This document shows positions 1-8,423 of a DNA stretch of 64,000 nt, one piece after another. This DNA is from JBMYZL01 sp049610385 (lineage in GTDB: Bacteria > Bacteroidota > Bacteroidia > Flavobacteriales_D > Sanyastnellaceae), in contig JBMYZL010000006.1 of the NCBI GenBank assembly GCA_049610385.1, positions 66,504 to 130,503 of the forward strand, written 5' to 3'. Made by a program: the position numbers and the translations under genes. Below the pieces are notes generated by a model, which was not told the DNA's origin, did not search any database, and saw only the letters and a list, made by a program, of their open reading frames with translations. Positions within the stretch are counted from its first letter, which is position 1; every line of letters starts with the position of its first letter.

Positions 1-711
1 CACCCGCATGCGCGCTTGGTCGGCATCCCAGTCCACGGCACTCAATCGCACCCGAACCTTACCCGGTGAAGGCAAATATGCGATGGACACGTCCCGTTCA
101 GCCAAACGGGATTCCCACACGCCAAGTTGCTCGCTCAAAAAAGATTCACCGATGCCAGCAGTAACCAGGGTTCTGTGATAGCGTGCTGGGGTCTCGAAAT
201 GGCCACGCAATCTTGGAATCACCTCATTTTCCATCAAGCCCTTCATCTCATACGGCACACCAGGAAGGCTCACCACCACGCCACGTGAATGGTTGAACCA
301 CATGCCAGCAGCTGTGCCGATGGGGTTGGGCAGAATCACACAACCCTCGGGCAACCAAGCCTGCTTTCGATTGACTTCCAGCATCGGCCGATTGCGACGA
401 GAAAAAAATGCTTCGATGGCTCGCAAGGTCTCGGGATGCTTTTGAAGGGACATGCCGAACAAATCTGCCAACGTTTGTTTCGTCACATCATCCCTTGTGG
501 GACCCAAGCCACCAGTGACCAAAACCAAACCAGAGATGCTCATGGCCTCCTCAACGGTCTGACGAATGACTTTCGGCGTGTCTTGAATCGATGTGATTTG
601 CCGTATTCCAATGCCCTCATCAATGAGCTTCTGGGCCATCCAAGCCGAGTTTGTGTCGATGGTTTGTCCGAGAAGGATTTCGTCCCCGATGGTGATGATG
701 TCAGCCAGCAT
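1..711 (-). CDS. cinA: CinA family protein (molybdopterin-binding / nicotinamide-nucleotide amidase), 3' end outside window
   Basis: The 237 visible codons read from an ATG at 711 to the left edge without a stop, so the C-terminal part (in the family, the NMN deamidase domain) is missing. The N-terminus reads MLADIITIGDEILLGQTIDT, the classic CinA/MoCF opening, followed by TGGLGPTRDDVT, the binding-loop motif of the molybdopterin-binding fold. Family members have about 410-420 residues and act in NAD recycling by hydrolysing nicotinamide mononucleotide or ADP-ribose. It lies downstream of a secreted-protein gene but is separated from it by a hairpin with a T tail. A TATTTTTG box ends 4 bases before the ATG, so it probably has its own, possibly leaderless, transcript. 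Confidence 0.93.
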   Translation of the reverse strand, partial: MLADIITIGDEILLGQTIDTNSAWMAQKLIDEGIGIRQITSIQDTPKVIRQTVEEAMSISGLVLVTGGLGPTRDDVTKQTLADLFGMSLQKHPETLRAIEAFFSRRNRPMLEVNRKQAWLPEGCVILPNPIGTAAGMWFNHSRGVVVSLPGVPYEMKGLMENEVIPRLRGHFETPARYHRTLVTAGIGESFLSEQLGVWESRLAERDVSIAYLPSPGKVRVRLSAVDWDADQARMRV

Positions 712-715
712 AATG

Positions 716-723
716 CAAAAATA
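716..723 (-). promoter_or_regulatory. -7 type box TATTTTTG for cinA, 4 bases before ATG
   Basis: On the minus strand TATTTTTG matches the Bacteroidota TAnnTTTG promoter box exactly and is followed by only CATT before the cinA ATG. The predicted transcription start is therefore at the start codon. The same T run forms the tail of the upstream hairpin terminator. No clear -33 TTG was seen. Confidence 0.5.
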
Positions 724-760
724 CCGCGGCGGGAACCGAACATTGTCGATCCCCGCCGCG
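716..760 (-). terminator. Rho-independent terminator after the secreted sialidase-like gene
   Basis: A perfect 9-bp stem pairs 725-733 with 752-760 (CGCGGCGGG / CCCGCCGCG) around an 18-base loop. On the minus strand it is followed by TATTTTTG. It sits 20 bases past the stop codon at 781 and directly before cinA. Confidence 0.7.
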
Positions 761-780
761 AATTCAATTCAAATCTGAGA

Positions 781-2691
781 TCAGTGCGCGATGGACAACT
801 GCTTGACCAAGCGCTGGTCATTTTGCTGCACCTCAATGAGGTAGAGACCGCTGCTCCAATCTTCTACATGCATGCGGTGCAATGGCGCATTGATTTGGTT
901 TTCCATGACCAAGGTCCCCAAAGGACTGAAGACACGGACCCATACTTGACCTTTCATGTTGAGCACCAAATCCACAGCATCTGTCGCGGGGTTTGGAAAC
1001 AATCGGACATCTTCATCGGCCCAGATTTCTGTGACCGATTGGGGATCGAGAACATCCACAATTTCACAATCTCCCAAACCATCCGCCGGGATGCTCAAAT
1101 GAACAATGTCGTTGAGATCCGGTGCATCCTCATCTCCTCGAACATTCAAGCCAGGCTCAAAATCCCGCTGGTAAATCAAGTGGAGTTCGTTGTTCTCAAC
1201 CGTGGGAGACAAACACCCGAAAACGCTTTCAAAACCATCATATTCACTGTCTGGTGTGACATCGCAAGCCGCGTCCGTGTTCCATGTGGCACCGCTATCC
1301 TCACTGTGCACCAGATAAATGTGCCGGTAATTCTGTTCCCCTGAAGTGTAATCCTCCCGAATCGCTGAATAACTCACAAACAGTTGCCCATTCTCATCTG
1401 AGGCCATGCTTGGGAATCCACTCAAGCTGACGTAGTACAAAGCAATGTTGTCCTCCAAATCCAAAGTTTGGCTTTCATCAATGTCATAGGCATAAGCAAT
1501 GGTTTGGACAGAGTCCTCACCCAAGCTCTCATTCCAGTAGGCCAGACCATTCACGCCCGGGAAGTAACTGAAAGTGCCACCATCCGTGGTATCATCATCC
1601 ATGTAGTACATCTCACCAAATGTCACGTGAACATCGTCATTCACATCGATGTGCACGGCTCCTGCTCCATCAGCATTGAAAAACTCAGAGAAAATACCAT
1701 CATCATTCCAGTCATCACCGATTTCAGGCAATCCGTCATCAATGTTGTACAAATCCACAGGGAAGTCAACAATGATGTGCTGGGTCCAAGTGTCGCCGTT
1801 GTCTTCAGAAACCATAACGAAGGTGTCTGCGAAGTCATTGAAAACGGCGAAAGCGACCGTGTTTCCACGGGCGTGAATGGCATAGGAGTCTCCACTGAAG
1901 CCATTGAATTGGCTCGAGTCCAATTCTGCAAACTGATGATCTGTCACATCCCAAGAATCGCCCCCATCGGTTGAACGGTAATACAGCATGCCCCCATTCT
2001 GACCATTTAGAATCGTACCTCCATTGCCTTCTGGCGTTGAAATGCAAATGATGTGAAGGGTGTTGCCATCGGCACCACCGGCTGCCATCCGTGGCCACAA
2101 TTTCCCCACTTCTACATCGGAAGGAATGTCGGCCTCTGACCAAGCACCCGAACCACCATCACGCCATGTCATTCGGAGAGGGGTGTCAATTCCAGCATGA
2201 TTCACAACCACCTCGCGGTCGGAGGCTGTTTGCGCAATCGATGGCCATCCCGTCCGGACACTCTCAATGCGCTCATAAGGCTCCTCGCCCCAAGAACCAT
2301 CAGCCCAACGGTTGTAACCTGTGCCGCGATCGGTCCATGGGGTCAACTCCAAACTCATGGTCCAAGTCGCCGCCAAAGCGTCCGATGTTGAACCCACAAA
2401 TCGATTGTCAATGGCTGCATTTGATTGGAGATCATACTGCGTCAGGCCGATGACATTGGAGGTCACCACCAAGTCGCGAACCACCTCAAATGTGGTCTCT
2501 CCCAGATTTCCATCACCATGTGGCAAACGAGGGCCTTCTTCTTCACCTGTGAATGCGAAATGCGTGGTTGAAAGTGGTATTCGTTGTTCCGGAGCAATCT
2601 GAGGAATATCCGTCAAGCGGTGGCTTGCCGTTTGTGCAGATGCAGAGGCCCATATCCCAAAGACCAGCGCACAGAGCGTCAAATGTTTCAT
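781..2691 (-). CDS. Secreted sialidase/BNR-like protein with T9SS type A sorting domain
   Basis: The 636-residue product begins with a signal peptide ending in SASAQ. The body has Asp-box-like blocks typical of BNR/sialidase beta-propellers (for example YYRSTDGGDSWD, VMVSEDNGDTW and HSEDSGATWN). The last ~70 residues form a T9SS type A sorting domain (LFPNPATDAVDL, SGLYLIEV, ending RLVKQLSIAH). It is therefore probably exported through the outer membrane and attached to or released from the surface. No catalytic residues were recognised, so enzymatic sialidase activity is not claimed. An in-frame TTG lies 9 bases further upstream; the ATG at 2691 is preferred because it opens directly on the signal peptide. 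Confidence 0.88.
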   Translation of the reverse strand: MKHLTLCALVFGIWASASAQTASHRLTDIPQIAPEQRIPLSTTHFAFTGEEEGPRLPHGDGNLGETTFEVVRDLVVTSNVIGLTQYDLQSNAAIDNRFVGSTSDALAATWTMSLELTPWTDRGTGYNRWADGSWGEEPYERIESVRTGWPSIAQTASDREVVVNHAGIDTPLRMTWRDGGSGAWSEADIPSDVEVGKLWPRMAAGGADGNTLHIICISTPEGNGGTILNGQNGGMLYYRSTDGGDSWDVTDHQFAELDSSQFNGFSGDSYAIHARGNTVAFAVFNDFADTFVMVSEDNGDTWTQHIIVDFPVDLYNIDDGLPEIGDDWNDDGIFSEFFNADGAGAVHIDVNDDVHVTFGEMYYMDDDTTDGGTFSYFPGVNGLAYWNESLGEDSVQTIAYAYDIDESQTLDLEDNIALYYVSLSGFPSMASDENGQLFVSYSAIREDYTSGEQNYRHIYLVHSEDSGATWNTDAACDVTPDSEYDGFESVFGCLSPTVENNELHLIYQRDFEPGLNVRGDEDAPDLNDIVHLSIPADGLGDCEIVDVLDPQSVTEIWADEDVRLFPNPATDAVDLVLNMKGQVWVRVFSPLGTLVMENQINAPLHRMHVEDWSSGLYLIEVQQNDQRLVKQLSIAH

Positions 2692-2735
2692 GATGTTCAA
2701 GAGTTCAGTTGAACCCGAAAAGTAATCCCAAAAAA

Positions 2736-3392
2736 TCAGAAATTCAATCGGGCAAGGACATCCACCTTGCCCTTCACCACGTCCCCTATTTTCACCTTGA
2801 CTTCAGCGTCCAATGGGAGAAATACGTCAATACGACTACCAAATTTGATGAATCCCACTTCATCTCCTGCTGCCACAAATTGCCCTGGCTCCATGTAAGC
2901 GCAAATGCGGCGGGCCAAAGCACCAGCGATTTGTCGAAACAAAACGGTGCCATGGGGCCCTTCGATGACGTGCGTGCTTCGCTCGTTCTCTGTGCTGCTT
3001 TTCGGATGCCAAGCCACCAAATATTGACCTGAATGGTGCTTGGTGTATTTGACTTCTCCATCCATCGGTGCCCATTGGGCATGAACGTTCAATGGACTCA
3101 TAAAAATGCTGACTTGGATGCGTCTGTCCTGAAACCATTCAGGCTCATCGACCTCTTCGATGACAACCACCTTCCCGTCACTCGGGCACAAGACATCCCC
3201 CAACTGTCCACCACGCACTCTGCGATGTGGGTATCGAAAAAAGTTGATCACGATAGCGAACAACAACAACGCCAACGCGACTGCAGGCCAGAGGGCCCAA
3301 TCCGGCAAGAAGGCATTTGTTATCCACAACAAGATGCCATCGAACATCAATATCACGGCCAATGTGGCCCAGCCTTCACGGTGAAAACGCAT
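2736..3392 (-). CDS. psd: Phosphatidylserine decarboxylase proenzyme (short, archaeal-type)
   Basis: This 218-residue protein makes phosphatidylethanolamine by decarboxylating phosphatidylserine in the inner membrane. Two hydrophobic segments lie at about residues 10-28 and 32-50. The block SIFMSPLNVHAQWAP is a family signature. The self-cleavage site is the G185-S186 pair in KFGSRIDVFLP, where the serine becomes the pyruvoyl cofactor. It is the last gene of the rsfS-ftsH-cdsA-psd run and sits 34 bases after cdsA, which makes the CDP-diacylglycerol used upstream in the same pathway. Confidence 0.96.
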   Translation of the reverse strand: MRFHREGWATLAVILMFDGILLWITNAFLPDWALWPAVALALLLFAIVINFFRYPHRRVRGGQLGDVLCPSDGKVVVIEEVDEPEWFQDRRIQVSIFMSPLNVHAQWAPMDGEVKYTKHHSGQYLVAWHPKSSTENERSTHVIEGPHGTVLFRQIAGALARRICAYMEPGQFVAAGDEVGFIKFGSRIDVFLPLDAEVKVKIGDVVKGKVDVLARLNF

Positions 3393-3426
3393 GGGTGCAA
3401 ATCAACGATATCCAGATGAAATGTGC

Positions 3427-4077
3427 TCAAAAAAAACGCCCAGAAATCCACATCCATAACGTGAATGCAGGCAACGCATAAAGAAACCCATCAAAACGAT
3501 CGAGCACCCCCCCATGTCCAGGCAACATTTGACCCGAATCCTTCAACCCGCGGCGGCGCTTCCAAGCACTTTCTGTCAAATCACCTGCTGTGGCCAGCAC
3601 CCCCGTCAACCCACCGAGCCATGACATTTCCCACTGACCTGTCCAAATCCATGCAAGACCGCTCGCACAAAGAACACCACCCCAAAAGCCCTCCCAAGTC
3701 TTTCCTGGACTGACACTGGGCATGAGTTTGTTGCGCCCCAAAAGCCGACCAAAAACATAAGCCAGTGTATCGTTCGTCCACACCAAACCCAAAAACAGGA
3801 AAACCGGTTGTGGATCATAGATGCCTCCACTCATTTGTGGCAGAAACCACATCATTCCCGCCAAGGATCCAAACAAGACGACCCGGCCCACCATGGACAT
3901 CCACGATGCCTCAGGTGTGTGTTTCCTCCATTCGAACCACGCTCCAAGCCCTATGGCTATCCACAAGATCAATTGAGTCCACCCCCCCATCTGGGCTGCA
4001 CCCAAAACGACCAAAACGAATGCGACCCCTGACAGAGCACGAACCGCGGTTTCACGATCCAAAAAAGTGCGCGACAT
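3427..4077 (-). CDS. cdsA: Phosphatidate cytidylyltransferase (CDP-diglyceride synthase)
   Basis: The enzyme forms CDP-diacylglycerol from phosphatidate and CTP at the inner membrane. It is a multi-helix membrane protein of 216 residues, shorter than the common 260-290. The C-terminal signature is intact at about residues 170-197: S-x2-KRR-x2-KDSGQMLPGHGGVLDRFD, with the catalytic lysine and aspartates. It starts 6 bases after the ftsH stop and precedes psd, so phospholipid synthesis is co-transcribed with the membrane protease FtsH. The missing length is at the N-terminus, suggesting fewer transmembrane helices than in E. coli. Confidence 0.95.
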   Translation of the reverse strand: MSRTFLDRETAVRALSGVAFVLVVLGAAQMGGWTQLILWIAIGLGAWFEWRKHTPEASWMSMVGRVVLFGSLAGMMWFLPQMSGGIYDPQPVFLFLGLVWTNDTLAYVFGRLLGRNKLMPSVSPGKTWEGFWGGVLCASGLAWIWTGQWEMSWLGGLTGVLATAGDLTESAWKRRRGLKDSGQMLPGHGGVLDRFDGFLYALPAFTLWMWISGRFF

Positions 4078-4083
4078 GGGACA

Positions 4084-6099
4084 TTAGGATTCCGGCGCAG
4101 GAGATTCCGATTCTTCGGCCTGCTGACTGCTGGATGTTGCCTCATCCGAAGGGGGGTTATCTTCGGCAGCTGCCTCGATCACCGGTGCAGTCGAATCTGC
4201 CTTGGCAAACGGCCGCGCACCGAGGATTCGCTCCACATCTTCTTTGAAAATGACCTCATTTTTCAGCAATGATTCCGCAAGATCCGTCAACTTCTCTCGG
4301 TTCAAACGCAGCAAATCCTTGGCCCTTGCGTAAGCCGCTTCAATCACCTTGGAAACTTCTTCATCAATGATTCGAGCCGTCTCCTCACTGTAAGGCTTGG
4401 TGAAAGTGGAATCACCACGGCTGTCATAATAGCTCCGATTGCCAATTCGCTTGTTCAGGCCATACACCGAAACCATAGCATATGCTTGCTTTGTCACCTT
4501 CTCGAGATCACTCAGGGCACCTGTGCTGATTTTGTCGAAGACAATTTCTTCTGCGGCTCGCCCCCCAAGGGCCGCGCACATTTCATCAAAAATTTGCTCG
4601 GTGGTCGTGATCTGCCTCTCCTCTGGCAGATACCAAGCAGCCCCCAAAGACTGCCCTCTGGGAACGATACTCACCTTCACCAGCGGCGAGGCATGTTCCA
4701 CCAACCAACTCACAACGGCATGGCCCGCTTCGTGAAACGCAATGGTCTTTTTCTCCGATTCGGAAATGATTTTCGAACGCTTTTCCAAACCGCCAATGAT
4801 GCGATCCACGGCGTCGAGAAAATCCTGATGCGTAACCAATTCACGACCCTTCCGCGCTGCGTAAAGTGCAGCCTCATTGCAAACATTGGCGATGTCCGCA
4901 CCACTGAAACCGGGTGTTTGACGCGCCAAAAAATCAACATCAATGGTGTTGTCCACTTTGATGGGGCGCAAGTGCACTTCAAAAATCGCGTGACGTTCGG
5001 TCAAATCAGGCATATCCGCATAGATCTGACGATCGAATCGACCCGCACGCATCAGGGCCTTGTCCAAGATATCGGCACGATTCGTCGCGGCCAAAATGAT
5101 GACCCCGCTGTTCGTTCCGAAGCCATCCATCTCTGTGAGCAGTTGGTTGAGGGTGTTCTCCCGTTCATCATTGGATCCCATGGAGACATTTTTGCCTCGT
5201 GCCCGGCCAATGGCGTCAATTTCATCAATGAAGATAATGGCCGGTGCTTTCTCCTTGGCCTGTTTGAACAAATCCCGAACACGAGAGGCCCCTACGCCCA
5301 CAAACATCTCCACAAAATCCGAGCCACTCAAGGAGAAAAAAGGCACCTGCGCTTCGCCTGCAACGGCCTTCGCCAACAAGGTTTTACCCGTTCCCGGAGG
5401 GCCCACAAGCAAAGCACCTTTGGGGATTTTGGCCCCGAGGTTCGTGTATTTTTCCGGAGCCTTCAAGAAGTCCACAATCTCTTGCAATTCTTCTTTCGCT
5501 CCATCCAGTCCCGCAACGTCCGCAAACGTGACGTCCGTGCCCTTGCCTTTTTCGAACAATTGCGCTTTGGATTTGCCAATGTTGAAGATTTGACCACCTC
5601 CCGCTCCACCACCGCCAAGGCGGCGCATCAAGAACATCCAAACCCCAATCATCAAGGCGAAGAAAATGACATACATCAAAATCTGTTGTCCCCACTCGTT
5701 CACAGGCTCATAGCGAAAATCAAATGCGTATTCTTCCGACAATTCCTTGATGTCCTCTAAATACACATCACCTGCAGGTACATTGAGCCAGTAATCGCTG
5801 GACCTGTATACAGTCTCCAGCAATGCATCTTCATTTCCTGAGGGATTCATGGCTTCGCGAACAGAATCCTTGAGCAGAACACTGGCCCTGGCCCCGTCAA
5901 ACACCACGCGATCCACGTCACCGTTCTCAATGCGCTGCTTGAATTCAGCCCATTGAATCTGTTGTCCTTCGCCACCAGACCCAAGCAGCAGCATCCCGAG
6001 AAACAGCAGACCTATGATGCCGTAAATCCAGTAAAAATTCAGTCCACCTGGTTTGGTGCCTTTCCCCTTGTCTCCCCCTTTTGATTGATTTTCTTCCAT
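4084..6099 (-). CDS. ftsH: ATP-dependent zinc metalloprotease FtsH
   Basis: This 671-residue inner-membrane protease degrades misassembled membrane proteins and regulatory targets. Visible parts in order: transmembrane helix 1 (about 24-40), periplasmic domain, helix 2 (about 140-158), a Gly-rich linker, the AAA domain with Walker A GPPGTGKT (233-240) and Walker B IIFIDE (288-293), and the zinc site HEAGH (456-460). The C-terminal 40 residues are low-complexity and rich in Ser, Glu and Pro. The gene follows rsfS by 35 bases and leads directly into cdsA. The rsfS-ftsH-cdsA-psd order is common in Bacteroidota. Confidence 0.98.
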   Translation of the reverse strand: MEENQSKGGDKGKGTKPGGLNFYWIYGIIGLLFLGMLLLGSGGEGQQIQWAEFKQRIENGDVDRVVFDGARASVLLKDSVREAMNPSGNEDALLETVYRSSDYWLNVPAGDVYLEDIKELSEEYAFDFRYEPVNEWGQQILMYVIFFALMIGVWMFLMRRLGGGGAGGGQIFNIGKSKAQLFEKGKGTDVTFADVAGLDGAKEELQEIVDFLKAPEKYTNLGAKIPKGALLVGPPGTGKTLLAKAVAGEAQVPFFSLSGSDFVEMFVGVGASRVRDLFKQAKEKAPAIIFIDEIDAIGRARGKNVSMGSNDERENTLNQLLTEMDGFGTNSGVIILAATNRADILDKALMRAGRFDRQIYADMPDLTERHAIFEVHLRPIKVDNTIDVDFLARQTPGFSGADIANVCNEAALYAARKGRELVTHQDFLDAVDRIIGGLEKRSKIISESEKKTIAFHEAGHAVVSWLVEHASPLVKVSIVPRGQSLGAAWYLPEERQITTTEQIFDEMCAALGGRAAEEIVFDKISTGALSDLEKVTKQAYAMVSVYGLNKRIGNRSYYDSRGDSTFTKPYSEETARIIDEEVSKVIEAAYARAKDLLRLNREKLTDLAESLLKNEVIFKEDVERILGARPFAKADSTAPVIEAAAEDNPPSDEATSSSQQAEESESPAPES

Positions 6100-6134
6100 T
6101 TTTTTCTTCCAAGGTGGCCGCTCAGTCTCAGCCT

Positions 6135-6509
6135 TTATGCAACTTCTTCAATGATTTCCAACTCAGCGTCACCCCACAGTTCCTCCAAGGCATAGCGGGG
6201 TCTAACGGACTCATGGAACACATGGACGACAACGTTGCTGTAGTCGAGAATGGCCCATTCACCATTTCTTAAACCTTGTTTCCCCCAAGGACGTTCACTG
6301 AGTGCTTCACGAACTGTCCTTTCCACAGATTGTGCCAAGGATTCAACTTGGGTTCGGCTGGTGCCATGGGCCACCACAAAAAAGTCTGTAACGGCGTGGT
6401 CAATTTGACGCAAATCCAAAACGTGAATCGCCTTCGCTTTGACATCTTGCAGGCCGGTAATGACGGCATCCAAAAGTGGCTTCGCAGGCTGGTCGGGGCT
6501 TGATTGCAT
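6135..6509 (-). CDS. rsfS: Ribosome silencing factor RsfS (Iojap family)
   Basis: At 124 residues this has the usual length for the family, which binds ribosomal protein uL14 and blocks 30S-50S joining when nutrients are short. Typical blocks are KAIHVLDLRQIDHAVTDFFV, GTSRTQVESLA and EWAILDYSNVVVHVFH. It is the first gene of the minus-strand operon with ftsH, cdsA and psd. A TACCTTCG box lies 19 bases upstream of the ATG (6529-6536), in the gap shared with divergent birA. Confidence 0.95.
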   Translation of the reverse strand: MQSSPDQPAKPLLDAVITGLQDVKAKAIHVLDLRQIDHAVTDFFVVAHGTSRTQVESLAQSVERTVREALSERPWGKQGLRNGEWAILDYSNVVVHVFHESVRPRYALEELWGDAELEIIEEVA

Positions 6510-6537
6510 GCAGTTTTATTCGTGAAGACGAAGGTAC

Positions 6538-6545
6538 TAATTTTG
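6538..6545 (+). promoter_or_regulatory. -7 type box TAATTTTG for birA
   Basis: An exact TAnnTTTG match 10 bases before the birA ATG, within the 46-base divergent gap between rsfS and birA. No -33 TTG at normal spacing was seen. Confidence 0.4.
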
Positions 6546-6555
6546 GCGCCAGGTC

Positions 6556-7362
6556 ATGAATAAACTTCCTGCTTTCCCTGGGTTTGAAACGATTTGGTTG
6601 GAAAGTTGTTCCAGCACAAACACAGTGGCCTCCCATTGGCTTCGTGAGACGGACAATTCGGCAGGCGCCGTCATAATGGCAGGCGAACAAACAGCGGCAC
6701 GGGGTCGGTTGGGCCGCTCTTGGCGTACTGTGGCCGGACAAGATCTCGCTTTTTCATGGGCTTGGAAATTCGGCAACTCCTGTCATTTGGCTGCCATCCA
6801 ATCCGAATCCACTGCGCTCAATATGGCGCTGGCCATGGAGATAAGACTGGGCTTGATGGACATTCTCAGGAAATCAGATTCGAAAGATTCAGCCTCAATC
6901 CTGATCAAATGGCCCAATGACTGGGTGGTTTGGGCACAAACTGAGTTCCGAAAAGTGGGCGGAATGTTGATTGAACCGCAATGGTCAGGCGCTCATTTGC
7001 GGGGCTGGGTCATCGGCATTGGAATCAATGTCAACGCTCGCCATTTGCACCGCCCACACCGCGGCATCAGTCTGATGGAGGCGACAGGAACCTCATTTTC
7101 AGTGAAAGAAGTGGCTCAGGTGCTTGGAAATCGTTTGGTCCAGCGATTCGATACAGTCGAAAGGGAAGGCATCCTTTCCGACGAGATTTTGGCAGCTTAT
7201 CACCAAGTGCTGGCATTTGTCGGGGTTGAGAGAGACTACAAATTCCATGGAGAGACGATTCGAGCCGAATTGATCGAAATTCATTTGGATGGAACGGCCT
7301 CTTTTCTCTTCAACGGGTCTGTATGCCGCTGGTCTTCTTCGGACATTCAAGGGATGTTGTGA
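6556..7362 (+). CDS. birA: Biotin--[acetyl-CoA-carboxylase] ligase, without DNA-binding domain
   Basis: This 268-residue enzyme activates biotin with ATP and transfers it to the biotin carboxyl carrier protein. The catalytic loop is present as ARGRLGRSW. Other family blocks are SSTNTVAS, IKWPNDWVV, KVGGMLIEP and VIGIGINVN. There is no N-terminal helix-turn-helix, so it is a group I enzyme that cannot repress biotin genes as E. coli BirA does. Its TGA at 7360-7362 touches the TGA of the convergent SRPBCC gene with no base between them. Confidence 0.95.
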   Translation: MNKLPAFPGFETIWLESCSSTNTVASHWLRETDNSAGAVIMAGEQTAARGRLGRSWRTVAGQDLAFSWAWKFGNSCHLAAIQSESTALNMALAMEIRLGLMDILRKSDSKDSASILIKWPNDWVVWAQTEFRKVGGMLIEPQWSGAHLRGWVIGIGINVNARHLHRPHRGISLMEATGTSFSVKEVAQVLGNRLVQRFDTVEREGILSDEILAAYHQVLAFVGVERDYKFHGETIRAELIEIHLDGTASFLFNGSVCRWSSSDIQGML

Positions 7363-7770
7363 TCAGACGGGAAACTTCGTCACCAAAGCTTGGGCAATGT
7401 GATCAAATAACGCTTGAAGCGGCTTCTCTGCCATCATTTTTGTGAACGGATTCAAATCCGCCTCACACACAATTTGACCTTGGGTCATGCCTGACGCTGA
7501 GGGTTCAAAATGGATGTCCAAGTGAAAACGAATCGGCGTGCCTTTCTTCGACACATACCGAATCACACCGGGCTTTTCACCCGGCTCAACACCCAAAACA
7601 ATCCGAATGCCACCGGGCAAAGTAAAATTGAGTTCCGTTTCCGTGGCCTGGAAATTGGAAATCTTATCCGCAGGAAGCAATGATTCCAGGTTCATCGGAT
7701 TGCCTGAAAATTCAAGAAGGGCTTCCGGCGTACCACCGATGATGACCTGCGGGCTTTTGATGGTGGTCAT
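7363..7770 (-). CDS. SRPBCC-fold protein coupled to pyrE
   Basis: A 135-residue soluble protein with the look of the START/Bet v1 (SRPBCC) fold: an N-terminal strand (KSPQVIIGGTPEALLEF), a middle beta-rich part and a C-terminal long helix (KPLQALFDHIAQALVTKF). No catalytic residues are apparent. It overlaps the end of pyrE by 4 bases (ATGA), so translation is probably coupled. The same neighbour pair occurs in many Bacteroidota genomes, but its role is unknown; a ligand-binding or membrane-associated role would be a guess. Confidence 0.85.
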   Translation of the reverse strand: MTTIKSPQVIIGGTPEALLEFSGNPMNLESLLPADKISNFQATETELNFTLPGGIRIVLGVEPGEKPGVIRYVSKKGTPIRFHLDIHFEPSASGMTQGQIVCEADLNPFTKMMAEKPLQALFDHIAQALVTKFPV

Positions 7771-8423
7771 TGGGCCATGTGGGTTTCACTCCATTGCTGA
7801 GGGTCTCCCGACCAAGTTTGGAGAATTTCAGATTGACCTTCCGTGATGTACCCCTCTGCAAGTGCTTGATCCAACATGATGGGGTAATCCGTCAAGGTTG
7901 CCCAAGGACATCCTGCAGCCTCGAACGCGGCTTTTGCCTCTGGAAAACCATAGGTGAAAATACCGACCAGTCCCTTCACTTGAATCTTCGCTTCGCGCAA
8001 GCACTCCACAGCTTCCAAGCTGCTCTTTCCTGTGGAAACCAAATCCTCCACTACAACACAATTTGACAGCACGGATAAATCCCCCTCAATCCGGTTGCCC
8101 ATGCCGTGCCCTTTTGCTGAACTCCTCACGTAAACGAATGGCAATCCCATCTCCTGTGCCACAAGTGCCCCGAGGGCAATGCCTCCAGTGGCAACCCCCG
8201 CAATGGCATCGATGTGACCATACTTTTGTTCAATCAGCTCCACCGCTTGTTGGCGGATGAATGTTCTAACTTGCGGATGAGAAAGCGTCTTGCGGTTGTC
8301 GCAGTAAATGGGTGAATGCCGTCCGCTCGCCCAAACAAAGGGATTTTCAGGCCTCAGCTGAACAGCCTTGATGCGCAACAAGAATTCCGCTACTTTTCGA
8401 CGACTTTCCAGAGAGTTTGCCAT
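7767..8423 (-). CDS. pyrE: Orotate phosphoribosyltransferase
   Basis: This 218-residue enzyme converts orotate and PRPP to orotidine monophosphate in pyrimidine synthesis. The PRPP-binding motif is VVVEDLVSTGKSS. Other family blocks are FVWASGRHSPIYCDNR and IAGVATGGIALGALVA. Its ATG shares bases with the ATG of the divergent NUDIX gene inside a CATG palindrome at 8421-8424. The box TACTTTCG ends 4 bases before the pyrE ATG and lies within the NUDIX coding sequence. Confidence 0.97.
   Translation of the reverse strand: MANSLESRRKVAEFLLRIKAVQLRPENPFVWASGRHSPIYCDNRKTLSHPQVRTFIRQQAVELIEQKYGHIDAIAGVATGGIALGALVAQEMGLPFVYVRSSAKGHGMGNRIEGDLSVLSNCVVVEDLVSTGKSSLEAVECLREAKIQVKGLVGIFTYGFPEAKAAFEAAGCPWATLTDYPIMLDQALAEGYITEGQSEILQTWSGDPQQWSETHMAQ

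Noticed and set aside
289..1344. 351-codon open frame on the plus strand
   Set aside because: It is antisense to cinA and the secreted T9SS gene, both of which have clear protein signatures.
4486..5760. 424-codon open frame on the plus strand
   Set aside because: It is the antisense shadow of ftsH, whose motifs are complete.
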